This document shows positions 44,111 through 56,295 of a stretch of 64,000 nucleotides of DNA, piece after piece. The stretch's first letter is position 1, and each line of letters opens with the position of its first letter. The notes under the pieces were generated by a model. That model was not told the origin of the DNA, made no database searches, and saw only the letters and a list, made by a program, of their open reading frames with translations. The stretch comes from Takakia lepidozioides (taxonomy: Eukaryota; Streptophyta; Takakiopsida; Takakiales; Takakiaceae), in contig CM060732.1 of NCBI GenBank assembly GCA_030704615.1, forward strand, positions 59,253,053-59,317,052. The letters are read 5' to 3'. A program made the position numbers and the translations under genes.

Positions 44111-44954
44111 CCGCCTGTTGGCTCTTTTCTCTCCTCCTTTGTCAGATAGTCATTGACTTCTCCAAAACATAAGAGATGCATAACTTCCACATCATCAAGT
44201 ACATCAGGTTGCCTTTCCTCCTTAACAGCCACTGTATGATTGTCAGAGCTGATGAGAGACCTTTTCCCCCATCTTTCAGCTTCGCGTAATAGTGACATCT
44301 GAGTGGCCTTGGTGGGTGTGCTCCCATGGCACCCAGTCCCCTTCATCATCCTTGTTATAAGAAGAAATGTCTTGTTCGGAACAATGTGGCCCATCACTGT
44401 CTGAAGAATAAAATGTCTTGGTGGAACACTCACCCCCCATGTTCTCTTCAACTGGCCATTCTGACGAGGTAGTCACCCGAGTTTTTCTTGTTGTTTCTGT
44501 GCTTGTAGATTGTTGAAGGAATGGTGTTTCTTGCAAGCTCCCCTCTTCATCATCGTTTGATCGTTCCTTCACAATTTTGCAGGCTGGCTGTACCTTGCTT
44601 AGCTCCTGATCACGAGCATGAGATCCTCCGGGTACCACATGGATGGTGGGACAAAAGGTCATCCGATCTTCCTCTTCTTTGTTGTTGATTGCAGGATCCT
44701 CCTTTTTTCCTGCACCCATATCTTTCCAATACCCTCCCTGACCAGATTGATAGGACCTGATTGATCAATTCCCTTTCCTTGTTTCTTGGCAGCCAAAGTC
44801 TGTGCAGCAAAAGTCACCCTTTTTTCCTCCCCATTTGGCATTGTACCTGGTTTCAGTCCTCCTTTCAATACAGCCTTGGTCAACCTTCCACCTGTGGAAA
44901 AGCTATCTATTCCAGGAACGAACTCAAATGAAAAGTCACCAAGCAAATCTATTC

Positions 44955-46999
44955 CTATGTGGTGCTCTGAGTACAGCCACCAATATGGGTCCAGATTGTT
45001 TCTAAAGAAAAATGACTTCCCAACAGTGTTTTTTTGAAATGCCAAAGACCCCACACACATGCATAGTACTCTTCTCTTTTGCAGATCATTTCCCCTCTTT
45101 CACTGCTATACCCCACTTGCCTATGAGCCTCTTCTCTCAACTCCTTCTTACCCTCCTTAAATTGAAATAGATAAGCCTTGATGGCACCCCTATCCCACTC
45201 TAGTTTAAGAAGATAGGCTCCATCCCTCTTCCTTCCTTCCCTTTTCTGTCTGTATAAAGAAGTAGAGTATACCTCGATTTCCTCGGTTTCCTCTGCTGGT
45301 CCCACTGGATACCTGCTTAGCGCATCTACGTTAGCATGCCTAGCACCTGCCCTATGAACAATTTTAAACTCAAAATCTTGTAACATCATGATCCATCTAC
45401 CCCTGCGTCCATATGCGTCACTTACCGTTGCCAACCACTCCAGTGGTTTGTGATCAGTCCTGATTACAAAAGGGGTTCCATACAGGTACTGCCTAAAGTG
45501 TAATACTCCCCACACCAGGGCATAGCATTCACCTTCCATAGGGTGATATTTGCGCTGAGCATCAGATAGTACCTTACTGGCGTATGCAATGACCCTCCCC
45601 TTTTATACTCCTTTTGTGACAATACTGCCCCTACTCCTTTGATGGACCAGTCAACATCCAAGACGAACGGTCTTGAGAAATCTGGTCTTGCCAGGATGGG
45701 AGCAGTTACCAACTTCACTTGTAAGGCAGAAAAGGCGTTTTGTGCCTCTGCACTCCAGATAAACTTCACATCTTTCTTGGTTAGAGTGAACAAGGGTACT
45801 GCCACTCCAGCATATCCTTTGACATAGGGCCTATAGTACCCTGTCATGCCCAAGTAGCTTTTGAGAGCAGTGTGGTTTTTGGGCAAGGGAAACCTTTCAA
45901 TAGCAGCTATCTTATCTGGATCAGGCCACGTTCCCTCTTCAGAGATCACATGCCCAAGGAATACCAACTGTAAGTTGGCAAAGTAACACTTGTCCGGATT
46001 GAGCCTAAGATTGGCCTTTCTAACCTTTCTCAGTACTCTCTTTATATGCCCCACGTGATCTCCCCAGTCCTTGCTATGGATATTGACGTCATCTACAAAA
46101 ACTTTAGCGCAATCTTTGATTTCTTCTCTGAGCACCCTATTCATTGTTCTCTGAAAGGTAGCAGTGGCATTTTTCAGCCCGAATGGCATGACTAGCCATT
46201 CATACAATCCCTTCTTTGTGATCACTGCTGTTTTGCTTATGTCTCGGTCGTCCATTTTGATCTGCCAAAAACCAGATTGTAAATCCAGCGCAGAAAACCA
46301 CTTGGCTTTCCCCAACTGGTTTAAAACATCCTGAATTAATGGCATAGGGTAAGAGTCCCTTCTGGTTAAACGGTTTACTGGCCTAAAATCACCACAAAAC
46401 CGCTTGGATCCATCCTTTTTTGGTGGAAGGGTAACTGGACACGACCATTCTGAACTACTCTCTCTCATCTTGCCTTGTGAGATCAAAGTCTCAATTTGTC
46501 CTTGTACCTCGTTTTCCTCCCACTCTGATAGGCGGCTGGGACGACTTCTGCAAGGGGGAAAGCCTTGAGTATCAATTGTATGTTCCACCTCACTGCAATA
46601 TCCTAAGTCAGCCTTGCTAAGAGCAAAACATTCCTGATTTGCTTTTAGCTCTTGCTCCAGCTCTTTCCTTTGTTCTGGAGCGAGCTCTGGGTTGATGTGT
46701 AGTCTGGATTTCAGACTTCTCCAACGACTCTCCATTTCTTCCTCTTGACTGGGTTCTAAACTCTTTCCCTCCACCTGGCTTACAGAGTTAGCTACTCTCT
46801 GTCTTTCCTCCTGTGTGACAACCTGATTCCAATCATGGAAATCATCCTCTATTTCTACGTTGTTGTTCCCTAGTTCTCCATCCCAAGCCTTCTGGTGAGC
46901 TTCCTGAATTATAGCGGCAGCCATGCTACGTTGGGTCTCTTCCTGAAGGAGTTCAGACATCCCTTGGTCTTCGAACAGGTCCTCCCTAGCTGACATCAT
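44955..46999 (-). CDS. Reverse transcriptase-RNase H of the gag-less gypsy element
   Basis: A 511-residue open frame. IETLISQGKMRESSSEWSCP, DFRPVNRLTRRDSYPMPLIQ, SALDLQSGFWQIKMDD, EWLVMPFGLKNATATFQRTM and AKVFVDDVNIHSKDW (active site F-V-D-D) give a complete reverse transcriptase. FLGHVISEEGTWPDPDKIAA and YLGMTGYYRPYVKGYAGVAV give the connection domain. After a frame shift near 45540, ECYALVWGVLHFRQYLYG, IRTDHKPLEWL and HANVDALSRYP complete RNase H. Well conserved, with one shift only. Confidence 0.92.
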
Positions 47000-47657
47000 C
47001 TATTATCTCCTCAACATCCTTCAGTACTGTATCTACCTCCTCACTCTCTTCAGAACCTCCCATCTCCTCATCCTTATCAGATTTAGAGGTGTCAGAACCT
47101 GAGGATCCTTCCTCCGTGTCCTCATACTCTTCCTCTGGCTTTCTTTCTTTCTCCCACAAGCCTAGGTACTGCTCATCTGACGTCAGGGTTAAGACATTAC
47201 CTGTTGACGTACTGCCTGCATACCGCACTCTGCTCTCGACCCCTCTATGGCAGGCTGTTCTAGTAACTGCAGGCTCATTGTAATTTATGGTGTGCAAAGG
47301 GAAGTGAGCAAAATCCTTTCCTGGCCCATAGCGCACACGAATTGTTTCAGCTTCGGTGTCAACTACAGCGCCAAACTTTTTGAGAAAGTCTAATCCCAGC
47401 AGCATGTGATATGTATCCGTGTTCACCACCATAAAGGACAAACGATTGGTCAGCTCTCCTACTTTGACCTTGATGTCCTCAAGTCTGCCCATTGCAGTCT
47501 CAAGAGCACCAGAGGCTACTCTGTAATTTACATCCTTACTAGTAATGACAGATCCCATCAGACCAAGATCCCTTACAATACTCGCGGATATTACTGAGAG
47601 CATGGCACCTGTGTCAATCTGGCCTAATACTTGGTAATCTCCCATTGTAATCATCAC
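46986..47657 (-). CDS. Aspartic protease of the gag-less gypsy element
   Basis: Starts near MGDYQVLGQIDTGAMLSVIS with the active-site DTGA, and continues with HMLLGLDFLKKFGAVVD. An acidic tail (KSDKDEEMGGSEESEEVD) precedes the reverse transcriptase ORF, which overlaps its end by 14 bases. No gag was found between this ORF and the direct repeat at 47713. Confidence 0.88.
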   Translation of the reverse strand: MMITMGDYQVLGQIDTGAMLSVISASIVRDLGLMGSVITSKDVNYRVASGALETAMGRLEDIKVKVGELTNRLSFMVVNTDTYHMLLGLDFLKKFGAVVDTEAETIRVRYGPGKDFAHFPLHTINYNEPAVTRTACHRGVESRVRYAGSTSTGNVLTLTSDEQYLGLWEKERKPEEEYEDTEEGSSGSDTSKSDKDEEMGGSEESEEVDTVLKDVEEIIDDVS

Positions 47658-47712
47658 ATGAAGTGCCTTTACTTTACCAGTATAAGCATATGAGATTGTG
47701 GGTTCAGCGTTA

Positions 47713-48742
47713 GATCACCTTATCCTTTCTATGTTTTCAACAGTTCCAGCTAACCCTCATTTGATCTCTCCAGGCAAACAAGCTAGATTTACATTGGTTT
47801 CAGTGCATCACTACCCACGGCAGCATTGTGTGCAGGTTTATAACACTGAAACAAGATTCAAGAATGAAGACAACAGTGACCATTCTGATTTCAGTGACAA
47901 ACAATCTCTCTCTCTCTCTCTCTTCACTCATTTCTCTTACTAACACCACAACATCAGGTGCATCCATCCTTTCCATGTTCTGGTTTGAAGTCCAGAGTCT
48001 CCATTCCATTTCCAAAAATCTTTTCCTCTATCACATGTCTCCACCATTTCTCTTCTACCAAGATGCAGTCCTAAATCTACCAAAAGCAATTTCTAAGTTT
48101 CAACAAAAAAAGGCCAACAGTCCACAGACTTATCTGTTTTTATCCTCTAGTGAAGCGGTGGGTCTGCCTGTCAAGGTGGCACCTCGCCATCGCCTGTCAG
48201 CAGCCACTTCAACCTTTTCTCCTTGTCTTGATTCCAGTCTTTATCATGCCATGATGGCTCCTCTTCATCCCTTGGAACATCCTGTGGCTTGCCCACTAAA
48301 TTGCTCTATGCAATTCCTTCTTACGAATCGACCTGGTCCTATAACAAGAAGACACAAAAGTAGCTAGAAGCTTGATGACAGAGAACGTGAGATGCCATAC
48401 AGCCAGCACTCCACATGTTTTATCCCCCCCATTGATTGTGCCCAGACTCTCTTCCTTGTGCTTCCAGCAGCTGGCCGTTTTCCTTGCTTGCTCATCTGCC
48501 CATAACTGTCATCTTCAAGGCAATGGCGGCAGCGGTGGTGCGCCGCTCTCCTTACATGCTCCTATCTCCTGGAATTGATCATCACTCCGAGAGAGGCGGC
48601 ACCGCTTCCCTTTACACAGAATACCAAGCAGAGGCACTTAATGCCGCTTCCTAAACCAAGCAAAATCCCACAGCGTAGGTACAACCTCCCAACAACAGGC
48701 TGCCCTGCCAACACCACTGCTCGCAGCAGCTGCTACGAGTCA
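47713..48742. repeat. ~1 kb direct repeat, right copy
   Basis: Same sequence as 42013-43045. Its left end lies 56 bases from the protease start codon, so a gag gene cannot fit. If these are LTRs, the element lost gag; otherwise they are a duplicated flank. Confidence 0.75.
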
Positions 48743-49005
48743 CCCGTCATCTTCCTCTTTGTTTTTCTCAACCCGTGATTTTAGGTTAAGCACCAATGAT
48801 GAAAACGTTCATCGCATGGATGAAAATACGCACTGTCATGACTTAGCCATTTTTTCTCCTGGCAAAGCATAAGCTCAGTGTGCCCATGAAATTACCTGCA
48901 TGCAGGGATACATCCCTCCTGTAGTTGGGATAACGGGCACTCCTATTATGTGATGTAGGTCTTAACGGTAAAACAAAGATGTAATGTCACTCCCCTGCAT
49001 TCACA
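48743..49005. other. Spacer
   Basis: No coding signal. CACTACAG at 49003-49010 sits at the stop of the transposase gene; it could be chance. Confidence 0.3.
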
Positions 49006-51962
49006 CTACAGTACAACCACCACACAGTCTTCATGCCATGATTCACACACTGTTAAATCCTCACCCATCACACGGCGTACATCCATGGGAACTTGAAGGT
49101 ATTGGTGCACGTGTTTCAATGCTCTCCGATCCAGGAACAATCCATCATGGTCCAAATGGACTGCCTTGTGAACCGTTGTGAAGCATTTCCTGGCATAGTA
49201 ATTGGTGTAAGTGACCTCACTGTTCAACTGGTTGGATGAGATGTTCACAACCCTAGAAACTTCGTTCTCAAATGAGTAGCACCAAAAAATGTCGTGGCAT
49301 CCATGCCTTTCCACATCATCCAATAGCTCTCCACTCCCTATACAATGGCATATCACATATTAGATGACTCGTGCATTCTTCAAGCTCTGAGTTGTCCAAC
49401 CATACCTTCGACTGTGTGTGTAAAACAACCTTCCAATCTCAGTGAGGATCATACCTATCCCACCCAAAATAGAGTCCAATCCCAGATTAAGATGATCCAA
49501 CACGTGTGGCAAGCACCACATGACGAAGATCTAGTACTCCTCTGCCTTGTAGAATCCCAATGATTCTATACTCCTCGGCCACCTTGCCCCAAGTCCTGCA
49601 GGTCTCATGCATTACAGCTTCTATATCTTTCATCTTCCGATTTTCTTCGGCATATTTTACCAGCATATGAACGTACTTCTTGAATATACACAACGCCAAG
49701 GTGTGCATGACATCGTACGTCAAATCACGAGATACATCGAAGCCGTATAAATCATACAATCTCCAAAGACATGAATTCCCTGAAATGCCTGCTTCACGAG
49801 CAACTTCTTCCTTTCTTCTGCCATCAGGTAGTTTCTGCCATTCTCTCACGGAGAGTGCCATGTTTTCCGCAAGCCACATGTCATGTGGGTGTCTCATCTG
49901 CAATCTGTTGTCATGGTACTGAGTACTCCACCAAACCCCTGTTGGTAGATCTAGCCCGCCACCTGGATGCCATGTAGTGGCGTCAACAACCTGAGTAGCC
50001 CCCACTCTTCACTCCACCCACCTTGCACTGAGCAGGGTGGTCACCAGTCCAAACCATTAGCATGGCCCTCAAGGTAATTGAATCGGCATTGGAAAGGTGC
50101 TTGCTAATGAATCCCACAGGATATGAGTAGTGGACTGGGAATCCATCCACAAACATACGTTCCAAATCTGTCATCAGAGGCTCCAAGAATGTTGTCAACA
50201 CGTTGCCATCATCTTGTTGGATTAACTTTTCTGAGCTCGTAGGAATGAACATGACAGGCAAAGGATCCATTGTGTTGTCTTTACCAAAATTCTATATCAT
50301 CACGTCCACAGTCCAGCAGCTCTTGGGACTTGTCTTTGCTGTCGAAAAACCATCCCAATGCAGCATCGATCCGAAATTGCGTGGATCAAACAAGATTAAA
50401 ATTGGACCTGGAAACATTTCAAAGAACCAAAGATACATATTAAATAAGGACACACCTACGGCTTGGAAGCAAAGAAATATATACCAATATGAACTGCAAA
50501 TGACTTACCTTCAACATGCGCCTTGGGACATGAATCTGACTGGCACACTCCGAGCACGCGAAGGTGTAGTGGTCTGTCTCTGAATCCCAATGTTGAATTA
50601 CTTCCTTGCACTTTTTAGATGCAGGAAATGTCCTGAACACATAGGAACAATTCTTATTGGGACATATTACAGGGGCCTCCCACTCTGCCTCTGGGTTCCA
50701 GAAGGCCTGGTATTCACGAAACTTGCTCCCATCAAAATGCTCTTTGATATGCTCTGGCGAAAAACTAGAATCTTTTCCCAACCATCTGTCCCTGGCCCTC
50801 CACGTACTCAACATCTTTTCACAAATGGTCCTACTTTTGCATAGGCTTGCTAGCAGCGGTCCAATAGGTATGTAGTCAAAAGCTAGGATGTCTTTCCTCA
50901 TCTGTGAGCAGATTGGACACCTGTCAGAATATCTTGCGCAGTCCCTTTTAAATTTCTTTCCAGAAGTAGGCTCACACCTACAAGGCACCATCTCAGAGCC
51001 TTCGTATGAATCCTCATCACTAGGTGGCATGAGGTGGGGAGCATGTGGTGTTTCTGTGTCCCCAGGTTACAAACGCCACCTCTCTCTCACTACCAACCCA
51101 ACCCTTTATACAAGTGACGAAGTTTTTTCCATGAAGTCGGTGGTACAAACCCCCTGAATCCCTCTGAACCAACCATTGTCAACAATCTGCCAGTTGATAA
51201 GGCACTGTAATCGACACTTCCATCTTCGAGAACTTTGGGCTCTTCCTGCAATGAGCCAAATAATTCGTGTAACATGAAGTCTTGCAGATTATGGGGTACG
51301 TGACTCTCGTCCCACTTGTCGTGAAGCTCTACGATTTTGTTGGTAAGGGCTTCTTCCAGGGTTAAAGCTCGAGCTTCACAAGATGGAGGTGCCTTACTAG
51401 AAGAAGGGTCAAGTGAACCTGAGGACATGCTCCCTTGAAGGTCGAATTCGCAAGATGGATGTTCCTCACTAGAAGAAGGGCCATGTGCACCTTCTGAAGA
51501 TGTGTTGTCTTGAGGGTCAAGAATTGGTGCTGTGAGGGCTTCCTCTTCCAACTCATTCACGAATACGTCTTCAGAATTCATATGCTTGTATATAGTCCTC
51601 TTTGACATATGAGCCCCTTTGCACCTTGCACAATAGCATGGAAATTTTTGTCCAGAGCTTGTTGCAGGCGTACCCTCTTCAACCACCTCTCGATGCACCC
51701 CTGCATCTGCAATCATGTGCCCCAGCCTGTTGGGCACTTGTGCAGCATCTTGGACTGGAGTGGATGATGGTTCCGGTACTCTTTGAAGCCTCCTCACTAT
51801 CGCATGGACCTTACCTGTCTTTGAGCATTGCTCATGGTTGTAGAACGTCCTTTCAGGCACCCATGCAAATCCAGGAGGGAAATGCATGCACTTGTAGGAG
51901 CACCGACATACTACATTTTTAGCTTGAGCTTCTGTCATGGTATCACTCAATATGATGACCAA
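49006..51962 (-). pseudogene. CACTA (En/Spm) TNP2-like transposase gene
   Basis: Minus-strand blocks in TNP2 order. 51962-51090: two N-terminal Cys/His clusters (CRCSYKCMHFPPGFA, CYCARCKGAHMSKRTIYKH) typical of the family's DNA-binding start, then an acidic region with a ~30-residue internal duplication (SSSEEHPSCE / SSSKAPPSCE). 51030-50440: CPICSQMRKDILAFDYIPIG and a CPNKNC...CSEC cluster. 50400-49983: DPRNFGSMLHWDGFSTAKTS, FLEPLMTDLERMFVDGF, TLRAMLMVWTGDHPAQCKV, the core region. 50005-49487: RDLTYDVMHTLALCIFKKYV. 49356-49006: CHDIFWCYSFENEVSRV, a DUF4218-like end. Blocks are in different frames, from introns and/or breaks. Terminal CACTA repeats were not convincingly found. Confidence 0.72.
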
Positions 51963-52724
51963 AGATATTCAAGGCCGGTCTAGTTGTTCAGAAAATAAAA
52001 GGGATCAGAGGTCGTTCTTAGAGGACAGTCATCCCCAGGAATTTTGCAGTTTGGGTAGCAGCCATCACCTAAGGTCACATGACTTCTGTGATGTGATAGA
52101 TACAGTCATTAGAGAGCGAAATAAACAGGTGGGGACAGGTCCTCAAATCATGGAAATTGAAGGATCACTTCTGTAGAAGACTCTCTCGCACACGCACATC
52201 ACGGAAATCAATCCCTCTCTTCCCTCTTGCCATTTTCCCAACAGTTATTTTCCCAAGGTAAAAGGGCTGCATTTCACAACCAATCCCACCCAACAAATTA
52301 TGCCACGCATAGCATTCCTAACATGTGCACTGGCCGGTCCATCTCCAGATGTATATGGGAAGTTGAGCCCTTGCAGTTCCATGGGTGCGATTGGGGGTCT
52401 ATTGTAATGATGATCACCCACCTTTCTATATGTTCATGTTCATCATACTCATGGAAGTTTCTGGAAAGGTGCGAGTCAAGAACAAAGACAACCCTCCTCC
52501 CAACAAGAGCGCTCCGCTGCATCCACAACACCAAAAAGTTTAAGCGATACGGAAGGGATCAAGCTTCATCTACCCACCTTCCAATTGGATTGCTTACTCA
52601 ACAAATATTATACCAAAGCATTAATTAAAAGCAACATCACAATAAGGTTACTTCCTTTGAACGGTACATATATCTTACCAATTTTTTTGACATTGCAAGA
52701 AAGTGTATGAGAGAGAGATCTTAC
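51963..52724. other. No recognised feature
   Basis: No motif-bearing frame. Probably CcdA intron plus transposon flank. Confidence 0.35.
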
Positions 52725-53740
52725 CTGGAGGGCACTAGCAAATGAGGCTGCAACCAAAAGTGGTGCTACATAGCCTGTTGCATATGCCAATAGGAGAGTT
52801 CCCCCCACAAGTGGATCCTGTAATTTGAGAGTACCCCTATGTCAGTCCCTATTATCCCCCATCATACAGACTTAAACGCTCTGGACCTGGGCGCCCAAGG
52901 CAACTATCCATTCACTACAAGCCATCACAGAGGTTGAAGTTTCTTGCACGACAGGGGTTCAAAAAAAATGGGTCTGACAATGAGCAAAACTCCTCCAATC
53001 TGCCTGGCCAATAAAATGAAACATCTTTTTGAGCATGATACAACTTTCATTGGGGTCTGTTTTACTATAATTCAGGCACTACTTCCTAGACTGGCAGAAT
53101 ACCAAAAATATGTTGGACACTGCAAACAAGGATACTGAGTTCGTACTTGAGGGAAGGCTAGCTGCAGCAGCTTGCGCATCAAAGTTGCCAAAGAAACATG
53201 GCAGTTGATTTGCCAAAAGACCTCATTAGTATTGAAAGCAAAAGTTGTATCTTACCTCTCCAGCTTGTACACATAATTTTTATTCAGTTTCTCTTGTTGC
53301 TCCAGTGTAATGTATCTGATGTACAAAATTCCTGGTGGTATTGCCCACAGCCCCCCACTTGTCAATCAAGGTCACATCTGTGCTTGTTGCTACCTCAAGT
53401 TATTGTCAAGGGGTTGTGGTGCGAAGGCTTCTACAGCACCACGTCGCTCTTTCCACCTTCCCAATTTGCCTTCATTTGTGAGCGGTACAATACATACCTC
53501 AAGCAGGTTCAGACCCATAAGCATAGCCACACAGGACACGCCGATTGGAAAGCCTGCCCAATGCCCATATGCGTTCTCTGCCAACGATGCGCCGCCCGGC
53601 GGTTTCCATGCCCAACACTTAGTGCACCAACACTCAATCCTGTCGAGGGATCAAAGGTGGATGTGTCGTTGCTAGCCCTCACGAAAATGCTACTGAATCC
53701 ACAAATAGCTTCTTGCCCACTTCCACAGATCAGCACTCAA
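52725..53740 (-). CDS. CCDA: Thylakoid-type cytochrome c biogenesis protein CcdA, exons
   Basis: Plastid membrane protein that carries reducing equivalents across the thylakoid for cytochrome f haem attachment. Exon 52725-52817, bounded by TTACAG and GTAAGATC, encodes [20 protein letters not shown] + [11 protein letters not shown], the family's fifth-sixth membrane segment. Upstream exon around 53390-53735: [14 protein letters not shown] in one frame, then [20 protein letters not shown] + [12 protein letters not shown] in another. At least one single-base shift lies between them. The N-terminal transit peptide and the first CxxC-bearing segment are not found here, and exons 3' of 52725 are not recognised. 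Partial gene. Confidence 0.8.
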
Positions 53741-53855
53741 ACAGTAAGATGAAGAGTGCATTTAAATGGTGACACTTGACTACTCGAGCCACAAATCAGC
53801 ACTCAAACAGTAAGATGAAGAGTGCATTCAAATGGTGACACTTGACTACTTGAGA
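53720..53855. repeat. Tandem duplication, ~65-bp unit, two copies
   Basis: ATCAGCACTCAAACAGTAAG...GGTGACACTTGACTACT occurs twice in a row (about 53727 and 53792) with few differences, overlapping the upstream edge of the CcdA exon. Confidence 0.9.
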
Positions 53856-54012
53856 TGTGATTATTCAAATGAGCTAGACTGCCTTTCCACAACCCCTACA
53901 TACATTCTTAGCACTGCTCTTCTGTGAGATATATCTTTAATGGTCACCGGTACTTTGACGAAACAATGGAGTATGTGCACACCTCAGATGCTCTGCAACA
54001 GTTTCCCGACTG

Positions 54013-54016
54013 TTCA
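54013..54016 (+). other. Candidate 4-bp target duplication TTCA
   Basis: Directly before the 5' LTR; equals the base pairs next to the 3' LTR at 2382-2385 in element orientation. Confidence 0.5.
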
Positions 54017-54522
54017 TGTTATGGCCCTCTAGGTAACAAGTCTGAATGACTTCTGGGTGGAAAAGGCCATGGGGCGGTGTGAATGGCAGGTGGGGGAAAG
54101 CTGGAGCAGTGTCACGTGAAGGTTTGGAGAGACAACTGTCAGCTTTGAGTACAGATCACTTGCCAAGGAGGTCAACAGGTGGTGAAGGTCACCTGTACAC
54201 GAAGAAAGAGCGGCGGTTCTGGCAGACACGAGGAGAGGAGAAAATGATTGAGGATGGTGGCTTGGAGGACACTAGGATCTGATAGAACTGATGCATGAGT
54301 TAGGCACGGTGTGGCGGCTGGATGGACCGGATGTGATAACCAGTGCTGTGCATATTAGAGTTGGTTAATCTTGAAATAGTCACTGGCTTTTATAGGACAG
54401 GGACTATGGTTCACCTTTTTTTCAAAAGGGCTGTGTAGATCTTGTGATTATGGTTCCATCAAGACCTGAACTGTAAAAAGATTGTTCAGAGTGATTCCTG
54501 TCAAAACTCAGGGTTGTTTTAA
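54017..54522 (+). repeat. 5' LTR of the split chromovirus
   Basis: TGTTATGG...GTTGTTTTAA, 506 bp, nearly identical to the inverse of 2386-2894. Followed after one base by the primer site. Confidence 0.92.
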
Positions 54523-54523
54523 G

Positions 54524-54535
54524 TGGTATCAGAGC
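54524..54535 (+). other. Primer binding site TGGTATCAGAGC
   Basis: Matches the complement of the initiator tRNA-Met 3' end, the usual primer of many plant LTR elements. Confidence 0.92.
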
Positions 54536-54575
54536 CTGTGTACGATAAGGGCAGAAAAAAAGAACGTTTGGATTT

Positions 54576-55700
54576 ATGAGCAAGCTCCCGTTGCCAGGAT
54601 CGGAGAGTAACGTGTGGCGCAACTCGTACGACAACTCAGAAGAGATGGAACCTTCAGATGCTCGTAGCTCTCGGCGTAAGGAAGATTGCCAGGGTCAGCT
54701 TTTCTCAAATGCACAAATAGAAGCCCTAGGTGCACTCATTCGATCTGAAGTCCAGAAACTTCAACCAGCAAAAGAGAAATCGAGTGCGAAAAGAACCTTA
54801 GGGGCTTCACATGACGAATTGCAAATCTAGGCCGAATCACAATTCGACGCTAGCTCCTTGGAGTTCAGAGCCAAGAGAAACGAAGATGTAACTCGCGAGA
54901 TCAAACGAATGGTGAAGCTGCCGTTGTGGGTAAGACTTCTGCCAAGCCAGAAGAGATTTTGTCGTTCCTAGAAACACTCGAGGAATTCTTTGAAGAGGAT
55001 TACCCCGAAGAAGCAAAAATTAGAACGACAACCCTACAACTTCGGGATGCAGCAAAATTGTGGTGGTCTTGTCACAAAAAGGAACACCGTGAACATGGCA
55101 AACCCCCAATTGATACTTGGGAGAAGTTTCGATCAGTGTTTCTGGCCCACTATCTCCCTGGAGATTACGCTCATAAGATGAAGGTTGAACTCTTCACCCT
55201 GAAACATGAAAGTTCTAATGTGGTGGAGTTCAAGACCAAATTCGAAATGCATGCCAGCTATTTTCCAACTCTCAGTGAAGATGACAGGGTGGATTTTTTT
55301 GTGGATGGCCTAAATGACTCTTTGAAATATAAGGTCAAAGCCCACAATCCCCGCACTAAGGTTGAAGCCTATAGATTGGCTTGCAATTTTGAATGTGAAA
55401 TCAAGGCACAGCGAGTGGCATACTCGGCTCGTGCAGGGGAAAATAAGGAGAAGATGACATTTTCTCCCAAGATCACCCAGCAAGGAAGGGAAATGGAAGA
55501 GGTTCAAACCCTACAAGAACAACGACAATCAGAGACGACAGAAACCAACTGTTGGAAATCCACCGCGCCTAAGTCCCAGGGAACAGGAAGAACATCTTAG
55601 GAAGGGGCTCTGTTTCAATTGTCACAAGCCCGGCCATCGGTCAGCAGATTGTCCTGAACGCCAATTCCGACAGACTGCAGCCTTGGTAGTGGAAGAACCG
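54576..55700 (+). CDS. Gag of the split chromovirus
   Basis: A first open part (54576-54830) is basic and low in motifs. After a frame change, 54926-55600 has the gag domain: EEILSFLETLEEFFEEDYPE, LRDAAKLWWSCHKKE, KFRSVFLAHYLPGDY and ESSNVVEFKTKFEMHASYF, then VDFFVDGLNDSLKYKV. One further shift leads to the CCHC knuckle CFNCHKPGHRSADC at 55611-55652. Forms the particle and binds RNA. Confidence 0.88.
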
Positions 55701-55756
55701 TAACCATTACAGACCTCGGAAATTGTTTAGGATCGGCCACTGGAAAGGGTCCCAAT

Positions 55757-56125
55757 ATGAGGGTGTCAACTGCAGTTGTCGATGGTGTAGTGGCCTACAC
55801 CCACAATGTTATTCGAGTTCAGGGACAGGTGGCGGGGAAACCAACAATGTTGTTGATTGACACTAGTAGCACCCATAACATGCTGTCAAAGTCCTTTGCA
55901 GACAAGTTGGGATTGTCTCAGGAGGAGGTGCAGCCATCTCAGATTATGCTACCAAATGGTGGGGTGGAGACCACACAACAACATCTTTCAGCTGTGCCAG
56001 TTGTCATGCAAGGGGTGCACACGAAGGCAAATTTTGAAGTCTGGAACGGCGCTTGCTACGACTGCATTTTGGGGATGCAATGGCTTGACACTGTGGGTGC
56101 GATGGTGGCTTGCAAAGGTTGGTGA
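55757..56125 (+). CDS. Aspartic protease of the split chromovirus
   Basis: KPTMLLIDTSSTHNMLSKSF carries the active site as D-T-S instead of D-S/T-G. Followed by ADKLGL and CYDCILGMQWLDTVGAMVAC, the family's end. The Gly to Ser change may be inactivating. Confidence 0.85.
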   Translation: MRVSTAVVDGVVAYTHNVIRVQGQVAGKPTMLLIDTSSTHNMLSKSFADKLGLSQEEVQPSQIMLPNGGVETTQQHLSAVPVVMQGVHTKANFEVWNGACYDCILGMQWLDTVGAMVACKGW

Positions 56126-56295
56126 GCGGTACCTTACCCTTTGGCAAAACCTTTGAATTAAAAGGTACTCGAGCCCTCCCCAATGTTCCTCTGATGTCTG
56201 CTGTTCAGATGAAAAGGTGTGCGCGTAAGGGAAGTGGTCAGATTTTTGCCCTGAGCGTGCATGAAAGTCTGTCTGGATCAGATATTAAAAGTACA

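Noticed and set aside
49003-49010. CACTACAG as a CACTA terminus
   Set aside because: Single short match, overlaps the gene end, and no inverse copy found on the other side.
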